38,755 bases of DNA, from the NCBI GenBank assembly GCA_031277685.1, contig JAITLV010000015.1:1-38755 (forward strand), given 5' to 3'. This DNA comes from Sphingobacterium sp. (lineage in GTDB: Bacteria; Bacteroidota; Bacteroidia; Sphingobacteriales; Sphingobacteriaceae). A model generated the notes under the pieces. The model was not told where the DNA came from, searched no databases, and worked only from the letters and a program-made list of their open reading frames with translations. This document shows, piece by piece, positions 1 through 9,400 of the stretch. Every line of letters starts with the position of its first letter. Positions within the stretch are counted from its first letter, which is position 1. The position numbers and the translations under genes were made by a program.

Positions 1-228
1 TATTATACCCAAACCATCATCGATGACGTGAACTTTTGCGCTATCCATTCGGACCAACCGCAAATAAAACCCCGGCTACTATTGGGACTTCAGAAATTAA
101 AAATGGCTGAACTCGATACTGAGGACAGAGAAGCCATTGCACATTGGTATTATGTTCTCTCGTTAAAACATAAAATAGAATTAACAAGTGAACTCAATAA
201 ATGGTTGTATGGCTTTGATCCAAAATAA
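1..228 (+). CDS. 3' end of an unrecognised gene (partial)
   Basis: The reading frame is open from the first base of the window and ends at TAA 226-228, giving 75 visible residues. A GTG at 28 could serve as a start, but the frame continues upstream without a stop, so this is more likely the C-terminal part of a longer gene. The visible part is charged, probably alpha-helical and soluble, with no membrane segment or signal peptide. Residues near the end (HWYYVLSLKHKIEL, then WLYGFDPK) suggest a small helical cytoplasmic protein. I do not recognise the family. Confidence 0.55.
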   Translation, partial: YYTQTIIDDVNFCAIHSDQPQIKPRLLLGLQKLKMAELDTEDREAIAHWYYVLSLKHKIELTSELNKWLYGFDPK

Positions 229-359
229 CATTCATGATTAATTGCTGTAAAGTCAGCTATAAGTAAATTGCCATAAGCAGATACCAAAACGAGTAAACAA
301 CAGAAAAGGTATATTTTTTATTTCACTATTTTATATCAAATTGAATATAGTATAATGTA

Positions 360-395
360 AAGCTTTAATAGATACTATTTTATCTATTAAAGCTT
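360..395 (-). terminator. 15-bp hairpin spanning the peptidase stop codon
   Basis: Positions 360-374 and 381-395 form a perfect 15-bp inverted repeat around a 6-nt loop. The minus-strand stop codon of the subtilase (382-380) and its last four sense codons (Ser-Phe-Asn-Arg) are inside the stem and loop. The flank on the minus-strand side is only moderately T-rich, so it may act as a weak intrinsic terminator or as a 3'-end stabiliser. Confidence 0.6.
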
Positions 396-2074
396 CTTGA
401 TATTTTAACCGTTTTTGCTATTTCCATTGCTTTTTTCATGTCCGGGATACCATAGCCATAAGGTATCGCGGGATTATTTATTCGATCGCCTGATTTGCGT
501 ATTACTTCCAATAGCTCTTGATTGCTCAATTGAGGATAAGCTTGCCATAAACAGGCTGCTAAACCGCATATTATAGGACTTGAGTAGGAGGTTCCACTAC
601 GGTTTTCACTAATGCCAGATTCCCCGATAACCATCGCGCCTCCGCCTACAGCCATCACATCCGGTTTCATTCTACCGTCTACTGTTACTCCCCAAGATGT
701 GAAATATGCAACCGAACGATCTTTATATACTGCCCCTACTGTTAGTATATGAGGAGAATCGGCCGGACTCCCCACCCAACTTCTATCGTTGCCGGCACAG
801 TTAACAATCAAGATGCCTTTACTGGCTGCTATATTAGCACCTCGGGTAGCGAATGTGGTCTTACCATCCATCTCTTCAAATGTATAAGCGGGATTGTTGA
901 AACTTTCGGGACCATAATAAAGTGATGAATTAATGATATCAACACCAACGCTGTCTGCAAACTCAGCAGCACTGACCCAATAATCCTCCTCAACATGATT
1001 TTCGGAAGACTGATCTTCAGAACGTAACAGCCAGTAGTTTGCTTCGGGCGCGGTACCTACATAGCTTCCGGGCTGGTTAACGGCCATACAGGAGCTTACC
1101 CATATACCGTGCATATCTACTGCATATGGATCGTCGTTTTCATAGACAAAAGATTTTGCGCCTTTGATATTCACATTTTTAAAAGCTGGATTATTTTTAA
1201 GGTTCAAAAATCCAGCATCGATGACGGCAATATCGATGCCCGCTCCTTTAAAACCGTTCTCATGGAGTACTTGACCATTATTCACGGTTATATTTGAAAC
1301 AGCAGCACCGTAATCCAATTGATTAGTGGGCGAATAGTTTGATGCTTTCTGAGGAATATCTTTATATTTTTCTTTTCCAGTTGGGTTTACTCTAGGACCT
1401 TCCCATACCTTTTCTACCGTCTGAACAAAAGGGAGATTTTTATATTTGTCAATAAGGAAATAATCAACACAATGTACAGTGACTGTATTAAGCCATTTAC
1501 TCTTAGCGGCAATTTTACATCCTATCTGTTCAATTTGAGTTAAATAATCTTCCGAAATAGGAAGATCAGAATTGTCAATTGCGATGTTTCTCTTTGATCG
1601 CCGTTGGATGGCCTTTTCAGATAGAAAAGTTTCTGGTTTTTGGATTGAATGGGCGGAGGTTCCTTTATCCTTTAACACCAGCCTAAATTTATAGTCGTTA
1701 GCGTCAGTGACAACGATCTTTACTTTTGCTGTTGCTTTTCCATTGGCAAGGGTCGCTATTGCATATGTTTCGCCAGCGGCTTCAGGCCATACCGAAGCTT
1801 CCTTAGTTGTGTTATCTTGTGTTAAACGGGCAATTCTAGTGTTTTCGATTGTCCAGTTGATTTCATTTGATTTACCCTCTGGAAGATGTTGGATCTCAAC
1901 AGCCAATCTAATCCCTAAAAATTGCACATCACGGCGTAGGTAAACTACATCTGGTTGAATGACAATTTTGATAGGCTTTGGCTCAGGAACAACAGGCTCT
2001 TCATTCTTTTTGCACGAATTAAATAGAAGGCACAGAAATAAGCAGTAAAGGAAGGTTTTGAATGAATGAAGCAT
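380..2074 (-). CDS. S8 family subtilisin-like serine peptidase, lipoprotein
   Basis: This is a secreted, membrane-anchored protease of the subtilase family. It opens with a hydrophobic signal and lipobox (LFNSC, Cys21) followed by KKNEEP, typical of a Bacteroidota lipoprotein. Residues about 35-125 are beta-rich and look like an Ig-like (Big_2 type) domain. A propeptide-like stretch follows to about 260. The catalytic domain spans about 275-550, with Asp286 (AVIDAG), His322 (DMHG), oxyanion Asn429 (CAGND) and Ser496 (GTSYSSP), so the triad is intact. At 564 aa it is a normal length for such multidomain subtilases. It stands alone, convergent with the gene at the left edge, and its final codons lie in a hairpin. 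The substrate cannot be told from the sequence. Confidence 0.93.
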   Translation of the reverse strand: MLHSFKTFLYCLFLCLLFNSCKKNEEPVVPEPKPIKIVIQPDVVYLRRDVQFLGIRLAVEIQHLPEGKSNEINWTIENTRIARLTQDNTTKEASVWPEAAGETYAIATLANGKATAKVKIVVTDANDYKFRLVLKDKGTSAHSIQKPETFLSEKAIQRRSKRNIAIDNSDLPISEDYLTQIEQIGCKIAAKSKWLNTVTVHCVDYFLIDKYKNLPFVQTVEKVWEGPRVNPTGKEKYKDIPQKASNYSPTNQLDYGAAVSNITVNNGQVLHENGFKGAGIDIAVIDAGFLNLKNNPAFKNVNIKGAKSFVYENDDPYAVDMHGIWVSSCMAVNQPGSYVGTAPEANYWLLRSEDQSSENHVEEDYWVSAAEFADSVGVDIINSSLYYGPESFNNPAYTFEEMDGKTTFATRGANIAASKGILIVNCAGNDRSWVGSPADSPHILTVGAVYKDRSVAYFTSWGVTVDGRMKPDVMAVGGGAMVIGESGISENRSGTSYSSPIICGLAACLWQAYPQLSNQELLEVIRKSGDRINNPAIPYGYGIPDMKKAMEIAKTVKISRSFNR

Positions 2075-2367
2075 TTAAATTTTTTAATTCAATTGATTTG
2101 TGTGAAAAATATATGGATTCTTATTCGATTAAATAAGCCTTAACTTTTTTAGCGAAATCGACTGCAAATTAAATGATTTTTTTACTGACAATAAATTTTT
2201 ATTTGCTACTCCATAACGATTTATCAACCAAAGAGACTATGTTGTTTCAAATAGCGCTATATTTTTTTAAAAATAAATTGTCTTCTCCAGTATCTCATCG
2301 TATTTCGGCCGCTGTTTACACAATATTCATCGTATACCTAATTTCTTTTTAGACGACTCTCAATACG

Positions 2368-2385
2368 TTGTACGCATGCGAACAA
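2368..2385. promoter_or_regulatory. Near-perfect 18-bp palindrome, operator-like
   Basis: TTGTACGCATGCGAACAA is symmetric around the 8-bp core CGCATGCG, with TTGT/ACAA arms and one A/A mismatch pair. It lies in the gene-free gap, 10 bp before a terminator-like hairpin on the + strand and about 290 bp upstream of the subtilase start on the other strand. The symmetry suits a dimeric regulator site, but no regulator gene is adjacent. Confidence 0.35.
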
Positions 2386-2394
2386 TATGTTTAT

Positions 2395-2427
2395 AAACTG
2401 TCCATATGTGAACAGTTTCTTTTTTTT
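2395..2427 (+). terminator. Orphan intrinsic terminator
   Basis: AAACTGT (2395-2401) pairs with ACAGTTT (2412-2418) around a 10-nt loop and is followed by CTTTTTTTT, the classic rho-independent form for + strand transcription. No + strand protein gene lies upstream of it between the divergent subtilase start (2074) and here. It could end a small RNA of up to about 300 nt, or be the remnant of a lost gene. Confidence 0.55.
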
Positions 2428-2550
2428 AGAAAATGTCGGAAAGGCCATTATGATCCCTATGCCACATAAATGTGCGGATTGCGGCAACTGGTATAGTCTT
2501 TGGCATGGCGTTGATAAATGATTCCGATATTCTTTAGTACCCTTTATTTT

Positions 2551-2737
2551 CACCTTTCATCGAGTTTCGACGATCATCGGTTTAAAGTTCATAGGCTGTA
2601 TGCAGAAATGGAGTTATAGATCAACAAGTAAAAATATATACCATCAAGAGCATCGATCGAAATGCTCTTGATAGCTTCATCGCAACTAAAAGACAGTGTA
2701 TTTACATGAAAAACTAAGACAATAAAATAAAGACATT
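2551..2737 (+). promoter_or_regulatory. Leader of paralogue P1 (diverged, with an extra hairpin)
   Basis: Two blocks match the leaders of the other three paralogues: 2551-2600 (diverged; includes TTTAAAGTTCATAGGCT) and 2717-2737 (CAATAAAATAAAGACATT then ATG, identical in all four). Between them P1 carries roughly 85 nt absent from the others, containing a perfect 11-bp inverted repeat (2643-2653 with 2662-2672, 8-nt loop). The TAGTTTTG element of the other leaders is not intact here. P1 is therefore probably expressed differently from P2-P4. Confidence 0.55.
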
Positions 2738-3184
2738 ATGAAAGTATTCGCAAAAACATTCGTAGCTGCAGCATTATTTGCTGTATCCACATTCGCTATG
2801 GCTACAGAAGGACCTGGCCATAAATCAGAGAAAGTAACTGTTAATCTTTCAACAGCTGATTTCGCATTGGATCACTATGTTGCAGTGACCACCAGAGGAG
2901 AATCGGGGGGACTAGAGCAGCTATTTGCTGACGATTTCAGTCAAAAGATCCAAGCTTCCAATGTATCAACCTACGGACGGAATGCTGTGATTAAATCTTT
3001 GAAAAAACAAAAAGGAGAAATTTTAAACTGCAAAGTAAATATCAGGATCGTCGAAAAATCAGGCGATTATATGATTGCGAAAATTGCATTAAAATTCGAC
3101 AACTTCAGCATGACTGACTTGGTGACTTTGATACGTGAGGGAAATAGCTGGAAAGTATCCAAATCTATCAATTCGTATCAGTAA
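2738..3184 (+). CDS. P1: secreted NTF2/lumazine-binding-like protein
   Basis: This is a 148-aa exported protein. A type I signal peptide (MKVFAKTF, then AALFAVSTFAMA, cleavage near residue 22) precedes a single alpha+beta domain of about 120 aa. The domain resembles the NTF2-like/SnoaL-type small cone fold (putative lumazine-binding family): an N-terminal helix (ALDHYVAVTTRGESGGLEQLF), a middle LKKQKGE segment, and C-terminal strands (DLVTLIREGNSWKVSKSINSY). No catalytic residues can be assigned. It is the most diverged of four paralogues in the window, with recognisable identity along the whole length and a few extra residues near position 74. Start and initiation region are supported by a 21-bp identity with the other three. 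The function of the family in the periplasm is unknown to me. Confidence 0.85.
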   Translation: MKVFAKTFVAAALFAVSTFAMATEGPGHKSEKVTVNLSTADFALDHYVAVTTRGESGGLEQLFADDFSQKIQASNVSTYGRNAVIKSLKKQKGEILNCKVNIRIVEKSGDYMIAKIALKFDNFSMTDLVTLIREGNSWKVSKSINSYQ

Positions 3185-3191
3185 TATTTCA

Positions 3192-3234
3192 TCACTGGTG
3201 GTTTGCCAATCATAATGAGACAAACCGCGGGTGA
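3192..3234 (+). terminator. Hairpin A behind paralogue P1
   Basis: The arm at 3192-3205 (TCACTGGTGGTTTG) pairs with 3221-3234 over 14 positions, including two G-U pairs and one mismatch. The same element follows paralogue P2 with a better stem, and the changes keep most pairs. There is no clear T-run after it, so it may be a 3'-end stabiliser. The sequence from 3235 to 3419 holds nothing I can support. Confidence 0.55.
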
Positions 3235-3419
3235 ATCATAAAAATCCTCGATAAAGCGACTCGTAAAAATTCTTCTTGAGAATTAGTAAGCCGATTATTG
3301 GAAAAGGACTAGAAAAAAATAGGCAAAGAAAAATAAGAGTAAAAGTAAAAAATGAGGAAAAGAGTTCGTAGAAAGGTAAGTTGAAGTCTACCAGGACCAG
3401 TTTGGTGTAATATTGAAGA

Positions 3420-3457
3420 AAACGCGGAGTTGCCAAATCGTTGGTAACTCCGCGTTT
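3420..3457 (-). terminator. Intrinsic terminator of SusCD locus 1
   Basis: A perfect 12-bp stem, 3420-3431 with 3446-3457 (AAACGCGGAGTT), around a 14-nt loop. It lies 19 bp past the phosphoesterase stop on the minus strand, and the minus-strand reading continues into a short T-rich run (TTTTCTTC). It marks the end of the locus 1 operon. Confidence 0.7.
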
Positions 3458-3476
3458 GTCAGCAAAATAAATAAGC

Positions 3477-4643
3477 TTAGTTCAGTGGCTTGATCACAAC
3501 CTGATCCACGACCTTCCCTTGCTGATCCAGGATTTTAAATGTTCCTTTTTCATTGTTTAGATCCACCCGAAGTACATTGTTGTTTGAGTTGACAATAATG
3601 GGGAAATGGATGCTGTTTGTTGCATTTTGGATAATATGTCTATGGAGATGACCCGATAACATGATCTGTGCACCAGCCTTATTTAAGATAGGAACAAACT
3701 TTTCTAAGATTTCCTGTTCGCCATGCCAACCTCCGAAAGGAGGCATATGACAGATGACTACCTTATATTTGGCATCTTTAAATGACGGATCTTCAACAGC
3801 CTGTGCCAGCCAAGCAGCCTGTTCTGTGCGATAATTATCCATTTCCACAATACCACTGTATTCAATATCCGTATCGGGTTTGTCTTCGCCACAGTCGAGT
3901 ACGATGAAACCTGTGTTGCCGTGTCGGAATTGATAATAGAGTTTACCTGTCGGTGTCGGGAAATATTTTGGATACTCAGTAGCAAAGGGGCCACGGGTTT
4001 CGTGGTTTCCTCGAGCATAGAACATGGGTTTTTCACTCGCAAACCTTTTAATGGCCGTGTCCATAAATCCATCATATAGCTGCTTCTCACTTAGGAGATT
4101 ATTGACCATATCCCCATTGAAAACGACAAAATCGCTTGTTTTTAAATTACCGATATCCAATAGTTTATCCAGTACTTCATTACGTTCATGGATATCATTG
4201 ACGACTGTAAAATGCGTCGATGCAGCGTTCCCAAGTGTCTGGAAAGATAATGGCGTCTGCCGATAGACATTGCTGGCCACAACTTTTCCATATTGTACAT
4301 TGACACCTTCATGTTTTAGAACCTGCTGGCTGTACACCCTGTATCGGTATCGTGTCCCTGGTTTTAGGTTGTTTAGTGTCACCTGATGCAGTGTGCCGAC
4401 TTTCTTAAAACCATAGGCCGATGCAAAATACTTCGGTCTCTCTTTGAAATAAAAATGGCTTGAGTCATCTGGAGCTAGTTCTACCCATCCTGTTGCTGGT
4501 AGATCCGTTGTCCAGACAATGGATACCGAATGCTCGGTCAGTCCCTGGATAAAAGGGAGATGAGTTATTTTGATATCCTCTTGTCCTATAGCCAGCAAAC
4601 TATTGAACAGGAGTAGCGTGATTATGAGGTGTAATCTTTTCAT
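3477..4643 (-). CDS. Secreted metallophosphoesterase with N-terminal FNIII-like domain
   Basis: This is a calcineurin-like metallophosphatase expected to cleave a phosphomonoester or phosphodiester outside the cytoplasm. A signal peptide (about residues 1-20) is followed by an FNIII/purple-acid-phosphatase-type N-terminal domain (about 24-135; LKPGTRYRYRVYS is typical). The catalytic domain (about 143-380) has the full metal motif set: Asp150-x-His152 (NDIHE), Asp178 (NGDMVN), Asn213-His214 (RGNHE), His299 (ICHMPP) and His332-x-His334 (GHLHRH). It starts 1 nt after the SusD stop, so it is the last gene of the sigma-FecR-SusC-SusD operon and the only enzyme in it. That placement suggests removal of phosphate groups from, or splitting of, the imported ligand. 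The 388-aa length is usual. Confidence 0.92.
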   Translation of the reverse strand: MKRLHLIITLLLFNSLLAIGQEDIKITHLPFIQGLTEHSVSIVWTTDLPATGWVELAPDDSSHFYFKERPKYFASAYGFKKVGTLHQVTLNNLKPGTRYRYRVYSQQVLKHEGVNVQYGKVVASNVYRQTPLSFQTLGNAASTHFTVVNDIHERNEVLDKLLDIGNLKTSDFVVFNGDMVNNLLSEKQLYDGFMDTAIKRFASEKPMFYARGNHETRGPFATEYPKYFPTPTGKLYYQFRHGNTGFIVLDCGEDKPDTDIEYSGIVEMDNYRTEQAAWLAQAVEDPSFKDAKYKVVICHMPPFGGWHGEQEILEKFVPILNKAGAQIMLSGHLHRHIIQNATNSIHFPIIVNSNNNVLRVDLNNEKGTFKILDQQGKVVDQVVIKPLN

Positions 4644-4644
4644 A

Positions 4645-6435
4645 TTAATATCCGGGGTTTTGAATAAGTAAATTGTTCTTTTTTAATTCATCACGTAAAA
4701 TAGGCAAAAAATAAGCTTTATCGATCCAGTTGTATTTCTCAAAATCAATATGCCTGATCGTTGGTACACTTGCCGTGCTGTGGTCAGGGTTCATTTTGTA
4801 GACAATGTCTGCAACACTTGTTGTTCTGTTATAAATTTGAGGCCCCAGCAGCCAACGACGTACATCATAGAAACGATGTTCTTCAAATGCCAGTTCTATT
4901 CTTCTTTCATTCCGGTATCTTTCTTTTAATGCTGCCCCTGAGTCAGTAATGGCCGGCATCCCAGCTCTTTTACGGATCATATTTAGGTAGGTGCGCGCTT
5001 CATCCTCCAATCCCAGCTCTATACAGGCTTCAGAGTAATTTAGCAGGACTTCCGCATAACGCATAAAACGCCAGGTCACTGCCTGTTTATCATATTGTGC
5101 GTTTACTGTAGGGTCAATGTATTTGCGTAAATAATAGCCCGTATAAGATCCATTCCAGTCTTCAATTGTGCTTTTTCGTGTATCAACACCATAAACAAGC
5201 TCTATCTTACCAGTGGTGGCGTTCCAGCGTTCCCATCTTCCTGTTTGCACTTTATTCTCCGGATCCAGGCCTTTTGCGTCATCTGGTCTTTGTCTCCAGG
5301 AAGCACCATTATAAAGCACCGTTGCAGCAAACCTCGGGTCTCTATTGTTGTAAGGATCTACAGCCATAGCTGGATCAGACCAACTAAACTTTTTACCGTC
5401 CAGGGTTTCGAAATCATCGACAAAATCTCCGAGCGGTGCATTTGTACCCCAGCCATGGTAACCATTGGGTGAAGAGTAGAGGCCCACACGCTGACCCATA
5501 GGTATGGTAAAGTATTTAATGAAAATATCTTCCTCTGTGTTTTTGTTCAGAAAAATTTCCGTTAGGTTTTGGGAGATATTATCCGTTGCAGCAGGTACAG
5601 CTTTATATAGCTTATATTTGTTCAGATCAATGACAGCTTTGGCCGCATCTTTTGCTGCCTGCCACCTTGCTGTGCGGTTTCCGTCTGTATAGCGTAGCAA
5701 TTCAGGCTTTTCAAATCCCGGAAATACATCTTTGTTATAAAGGTCACTCGCCGCATAGAGCAGGATCCTGGCCTTCAATGCGAGTGCTGCCCCTTTGGTT
5801 GCACGTCCCAGGTTCGCTCCCGAATGGTCAAGTGGCAATAGCTCGGCAGCTTTGTCAAGTTCCGCCATCATAAATTTGACACAATCCGCATACGAACTTC
5901 GTTCTTTCTGAAATTCATCGGTCAGTTCGTACGGCTCCGTGATTAATGGTACACCAGCGTATGTACTTGTCAGTAGATGATAATAATATGCCCGCATGAA
6001 ATGCATTTCACCGGTCATGCGATCTTTCATTGTTTTTCCATCAATGAGATTAGCGGAAAATGGAACTTGATCAACCTTCAAAAAAAAGAGATTGCAAAAA
6101 CGGATACTTTTATACAGATCGGCCCAGGATCTATAGCGCGATACCCCCCAGCCCAGGAGATCATCTGGAGATTGGATGCTGCGGTTAAAATTTAAGGAAG
6201 CCGCATTCCCGCGATAATGTCCTTCATCGACCAGGTTGGCCTTGAACCGGCCATCTGTCAATGGCTCGTCCAGCCGAAAATATAATTGATTGATAAATGT
6301 CTCTACCAGTGCAGGGTCGGTCCACACTGCGTTTTCGGAAAATTCTGTTGAAGGATCTGTATTTAAAAAGTCCTTTTGACAAGAGCCAAGTGCCAACGTT
6401 GCTAGCAATATGAATAGATTAAATTGTCGTTTCAT
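4645..6435 (-). CDS. SusD/RagB-type outer-membrane nutrient-binding lipoprotein (locus 1)
   Basis: This is the surface-exposed ligand-binding lid that pairs with the SusC channel encoded just upstream (5-nt gap). The lipobox is LGSC with Cys19, followed by QKDFLNTDPSTEFS, a hallmark N-terminus of SusD proteins. The helical TPR-like scaffold includes MRAYYYHLLTSTYAGVPL (about 148-165) and, near the C-terminus, the typical RYAEVLLNYSEACIELG, YLNMIRKRAGMP and NERRIELAFEEHRFYDVRRW motifs. The 596-aa length is normal. The ligand cannot be read from the sequence, but the only downstream enzyme is a phosphoesterase. Confidence 0.95.
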   Translation of the reverse strand: MKRQFNLFILLATLALGSCQKDFLNTDPSTEFSENAVWTDPALVETFINQLYFRLDEPLTDGRFKANLVDEGHYRGNAASLNFNRSIQSPDDLLGWGVSRYRSWADLYKSIRFCNLFFLKVDQVPFSANLIDGKTMKDRMTGEMHFMRAYYYHLLTSTYAGVPLITEPYELTDEFQKERSSYADCVKFMMAELDKAAELLPLDHSGANLGRATKGAALALKARILLYAASDLYNKDVFPGFEKPELLRYTDGNRTARWQAAKDAAKAVIDLNKYKLYKAVPAATDNISQNLTEIFLNKNTEEDIFIKYFTIPMGQRVGLYSSPNGYHGWGTNAPLGDFVDDFETLDGKKFSWSDPAMAVDPYNNRDPRFAATVLYNGASWRQRPDDAKGLDPENKVQTGRWERWNATTGKIELVYGVDTRKSTIEDWNGSYTGYYLRKYIDPTVNAQYDKQAVTWRFMRYAEVLLNYSEACIELGLEDEARTYLNMIRKRAGMPAITDSGAALKERYRNERRIELAFEEHRFYDVRRWLLGPQIYNRTTSVADIVYKMNPDHSTASVPTIRHIDFEKYNWIDKAYFLPILRDELKKNNLLIQNPGY

Positions 6436-6440
6436 GGTGA

Positions 6441-9400
6441 TTAAAATGTTAGTGAAAGGCCTAGATTATACACTCTGTTAAGGGGGTATGCCGTCGCTGC
6501 AGTTGTTTCAGGATCAAAGTCCTTTACTTTTGTCCAGGTGAGCAGATTCTGCCCGCTGAAATATAACTGTAGTCTGGTCAGCCGGAGTTTTTTACAGATG
6601 TCATCGGAGAAATTATAACCGAATTCGAAATTTTTCAACCGGACATAATTGGAACTCTGCAACCAATAGGTATTATCGTTGGATCTCCAATATTCATTGT
6701 ATCGGTTCCATGCACGTGGTTTTGAAGCATCAGGATTCTCTGCTGTCCATCGCCCTTCGACATTTTGCTTGAGATAATTGCCAGCCTCACCCTGCATTTC
6801 GTAGTAGTTGTTACGGATGGCGCCAGCAGCGCCTTGGAAGAATAAACTCGTATAAAATCCTTTATAGGATAAGTCTATATTAAATCCCCCGGTTAGTGTC
6901 GGAAGTTCTGTTTTTTCGGATCGCACACGATCCAGACCATCTATTTTACCATCGTTATTTACATCTTCAAAAACGATATCTCCAGGCCTTGCCCCAGCCC
7001 AGTGTGGATAAGCGTCAACAGCAGCCTGATCCCGGAATATACCGATCGCATTGTAATAGAGTTTCGCATTCATGGGTCTGCCTGTGGACTGCTGATAATC
7101 CGGTACTCCAGGAGTTTCATCCCAAAAACGTATGCGGTTATGATTGGTAGCTATATTTCCATTGACAGCATAACGGAAGTCGTTGGCCTGATCGGCATAG
7201 CCCAGCTGCAGTTCAAATCCTTTGTTTGTCACCTCACCAATATTTTCTTTGGGTAAAGTAAGTCCCGAAGAGGAGGGAACGGAGGCATTTCTGTTCCAGA
7301 GAATATTCGTCCGGACATTGTAGAAATATTCGGCGGTCAGGGTTAATTTATTGTTCAGAAACTTAGCATCCAGACCAAAATTGGATTGATTGGCGACTTC
7401 CCAGGTCACATTTGGATTAGGTATTCTGAGTTCATTCAGTACTTTATTTTCTTGTGTGCCATTAAAAACATAGACATTGGAAGCGCCTGTCAGGAAGCCA
7501 TAACTTGACATAAATTGATAGTCATCTATGCGGTCATTACCCGTTTGGCCCCATGAAGCCCTTAATTTTAGGTCTGAAACCACAGACTTGATTGGCTGCC
7601 AGAATGCCTCATTGGATAAGCGCCATCCTCCGGAGACTCCAGGGAAAAAGCCAAACCGTTTGTTGCTTGGAAATTTATAGGAACCGTCATATCGCCACAG
7701 AAATTCCAATAAGTATTTGTTGTCAAAGTCATAATTCAGGCGGCCAAAATAATTGAGCCTGGCCTGCATGGCAGATTGGCCGGAATTATCTTTTTCGGCA
7801 TCGCCACCTGCGAATAGCTCTTCAATGGCGGCAGAAACAAAATACTTTCTAAAGGCGTAAAACTCCATATTATCACCTTTAATCTTTTCCAATCCCAACA
7901 AACCATTGAAATGGTGCTTTTCACCAAAATTCCGTTCGTAGCGAACCAACGCATTTAAAGTCAATAGGTTTTTGGTGTCAAAGTCCTGTCGGAGCTGTGG
8001 TGCTGTGAATCCCTTCAATCCGGCGACCAAAACCGGTGTACCATTATTATCCATGGTTTTGCCATCCCAATTGTACAATGTCCACGGTGTCTGCCATAAT
8101 TTGTCGTTCTGTAAGGTCCTGTCATACGCGACGTTTCCGCTCACAGACAAACCATCGACTCCGGGAATTGTGATGTCCAGATTTGCCCTGGATTCGAGCA
8201 TCATGGTTTTATTTCGGTCGTAACCGGTCTGATTGGTCGTGATAACAACAGGATTATTCCCGTATTCTATATCGGGGCCATTCTGTCCGGTAGGCCAGTA
8301 CGCGTGCATGTTCGGTTTACCCCGCAAGATCATTCCAAAGATATCCGCTGCGGAGCGCGTTGGATAATTTCGGTTGTATTCACGCAACGCGGCATTAACC
8401 CCATATTTAATATAATCATTAAATTTTCCGTTCAGGTTGCTCCTGAAATTGTATTGATTAAACTTCGTTGCTGAATTTTTGTAGATCGCATCCTGCTTAT
8501 CATAGCCCCCCGAGATGTAATAATTGAGGTATTCCGAACCACCTGTAATGTTGAGTGCAGTTTTATGTTGCGGTGCGGCAGCATGAAATGTTGCATCAAA
8601 CCAATCTGTATTCGGATATTTCCAGATATCCGTACCGGAGCGGAATAAGGCTAATTCTTCTTCGCTGTATTTTGGTTTCTGGCCAGCATAGAGACCGATC
8701 TCATTGAGCATTTGCGCATATTCCGCAGCATCCGCCATTTTGGGGATGACGGTAGGTTGGGACCAACCTTGATTATGCGTCAGACTAACCTGCGGTTTGC
8801 CGCTTTTTCCTTTTTTTGTCGTTACCAGAATAACACCATTGGCAGCCTGGGAACCGTAGATGGCAGCCGATGCATCCTTTAATATGGTCACGCTTTCAAT
8901 ATCCTGTGGATTGAGTCTTTCAATGGATCTGTTGGCGATACCATCAACCACGATCAGCGGTGAGTTGTCTCCTAAGGTGTTGGCTCCTCGAATCCGAAGT
9001 GTGGAATTATCACTTCCCGGCTCTCCGGAGGTCGTTGTTGCCACCAAACCCGGTAGCCGACCAGCAAGTGTATTTGTGACGTTCATTACGGGAGCTCTGT
9101 CCAAGACATCGCCTTTGACATCGACAATGGAACCCGTGACTGTTGATGCCTTTTGCGTACCATAGCCTACAATCACTACTTCCTCCATCGAAGTTACGGT
9201 TTGTTGGAGTCTGATTTCGATATTTTCGTTTGAAATGACCTTATAGTCTGTCGCCTGATACCCGATCATACTGACATGAAGTGTGGGGGTACTGCTGGCT
9301 ACAGGCAGGGTAAAGGAACCATCTTCAAGTGTAGAAGTCCTATTGACGGCTCCTACCTCATTTACGGTCGCATTGGCCAATGGTTCACCCTTTGCATCGA

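Noticed and set aside
2338..2553. Minus-strand 71-codon frame in the gap before P1
   Set aside because: It covers the orphan terminator, the palindrome and part of the P1 leader, has low-complexity Lys runs and no recognisable domain.
3236..3436. Minus-strand 66-codon hydrophobic frame after P1
   Set aside because: Its start lies within the locus 1 terminator, and the hydrophobicity comes from T/A-rich sequence read in one frame.
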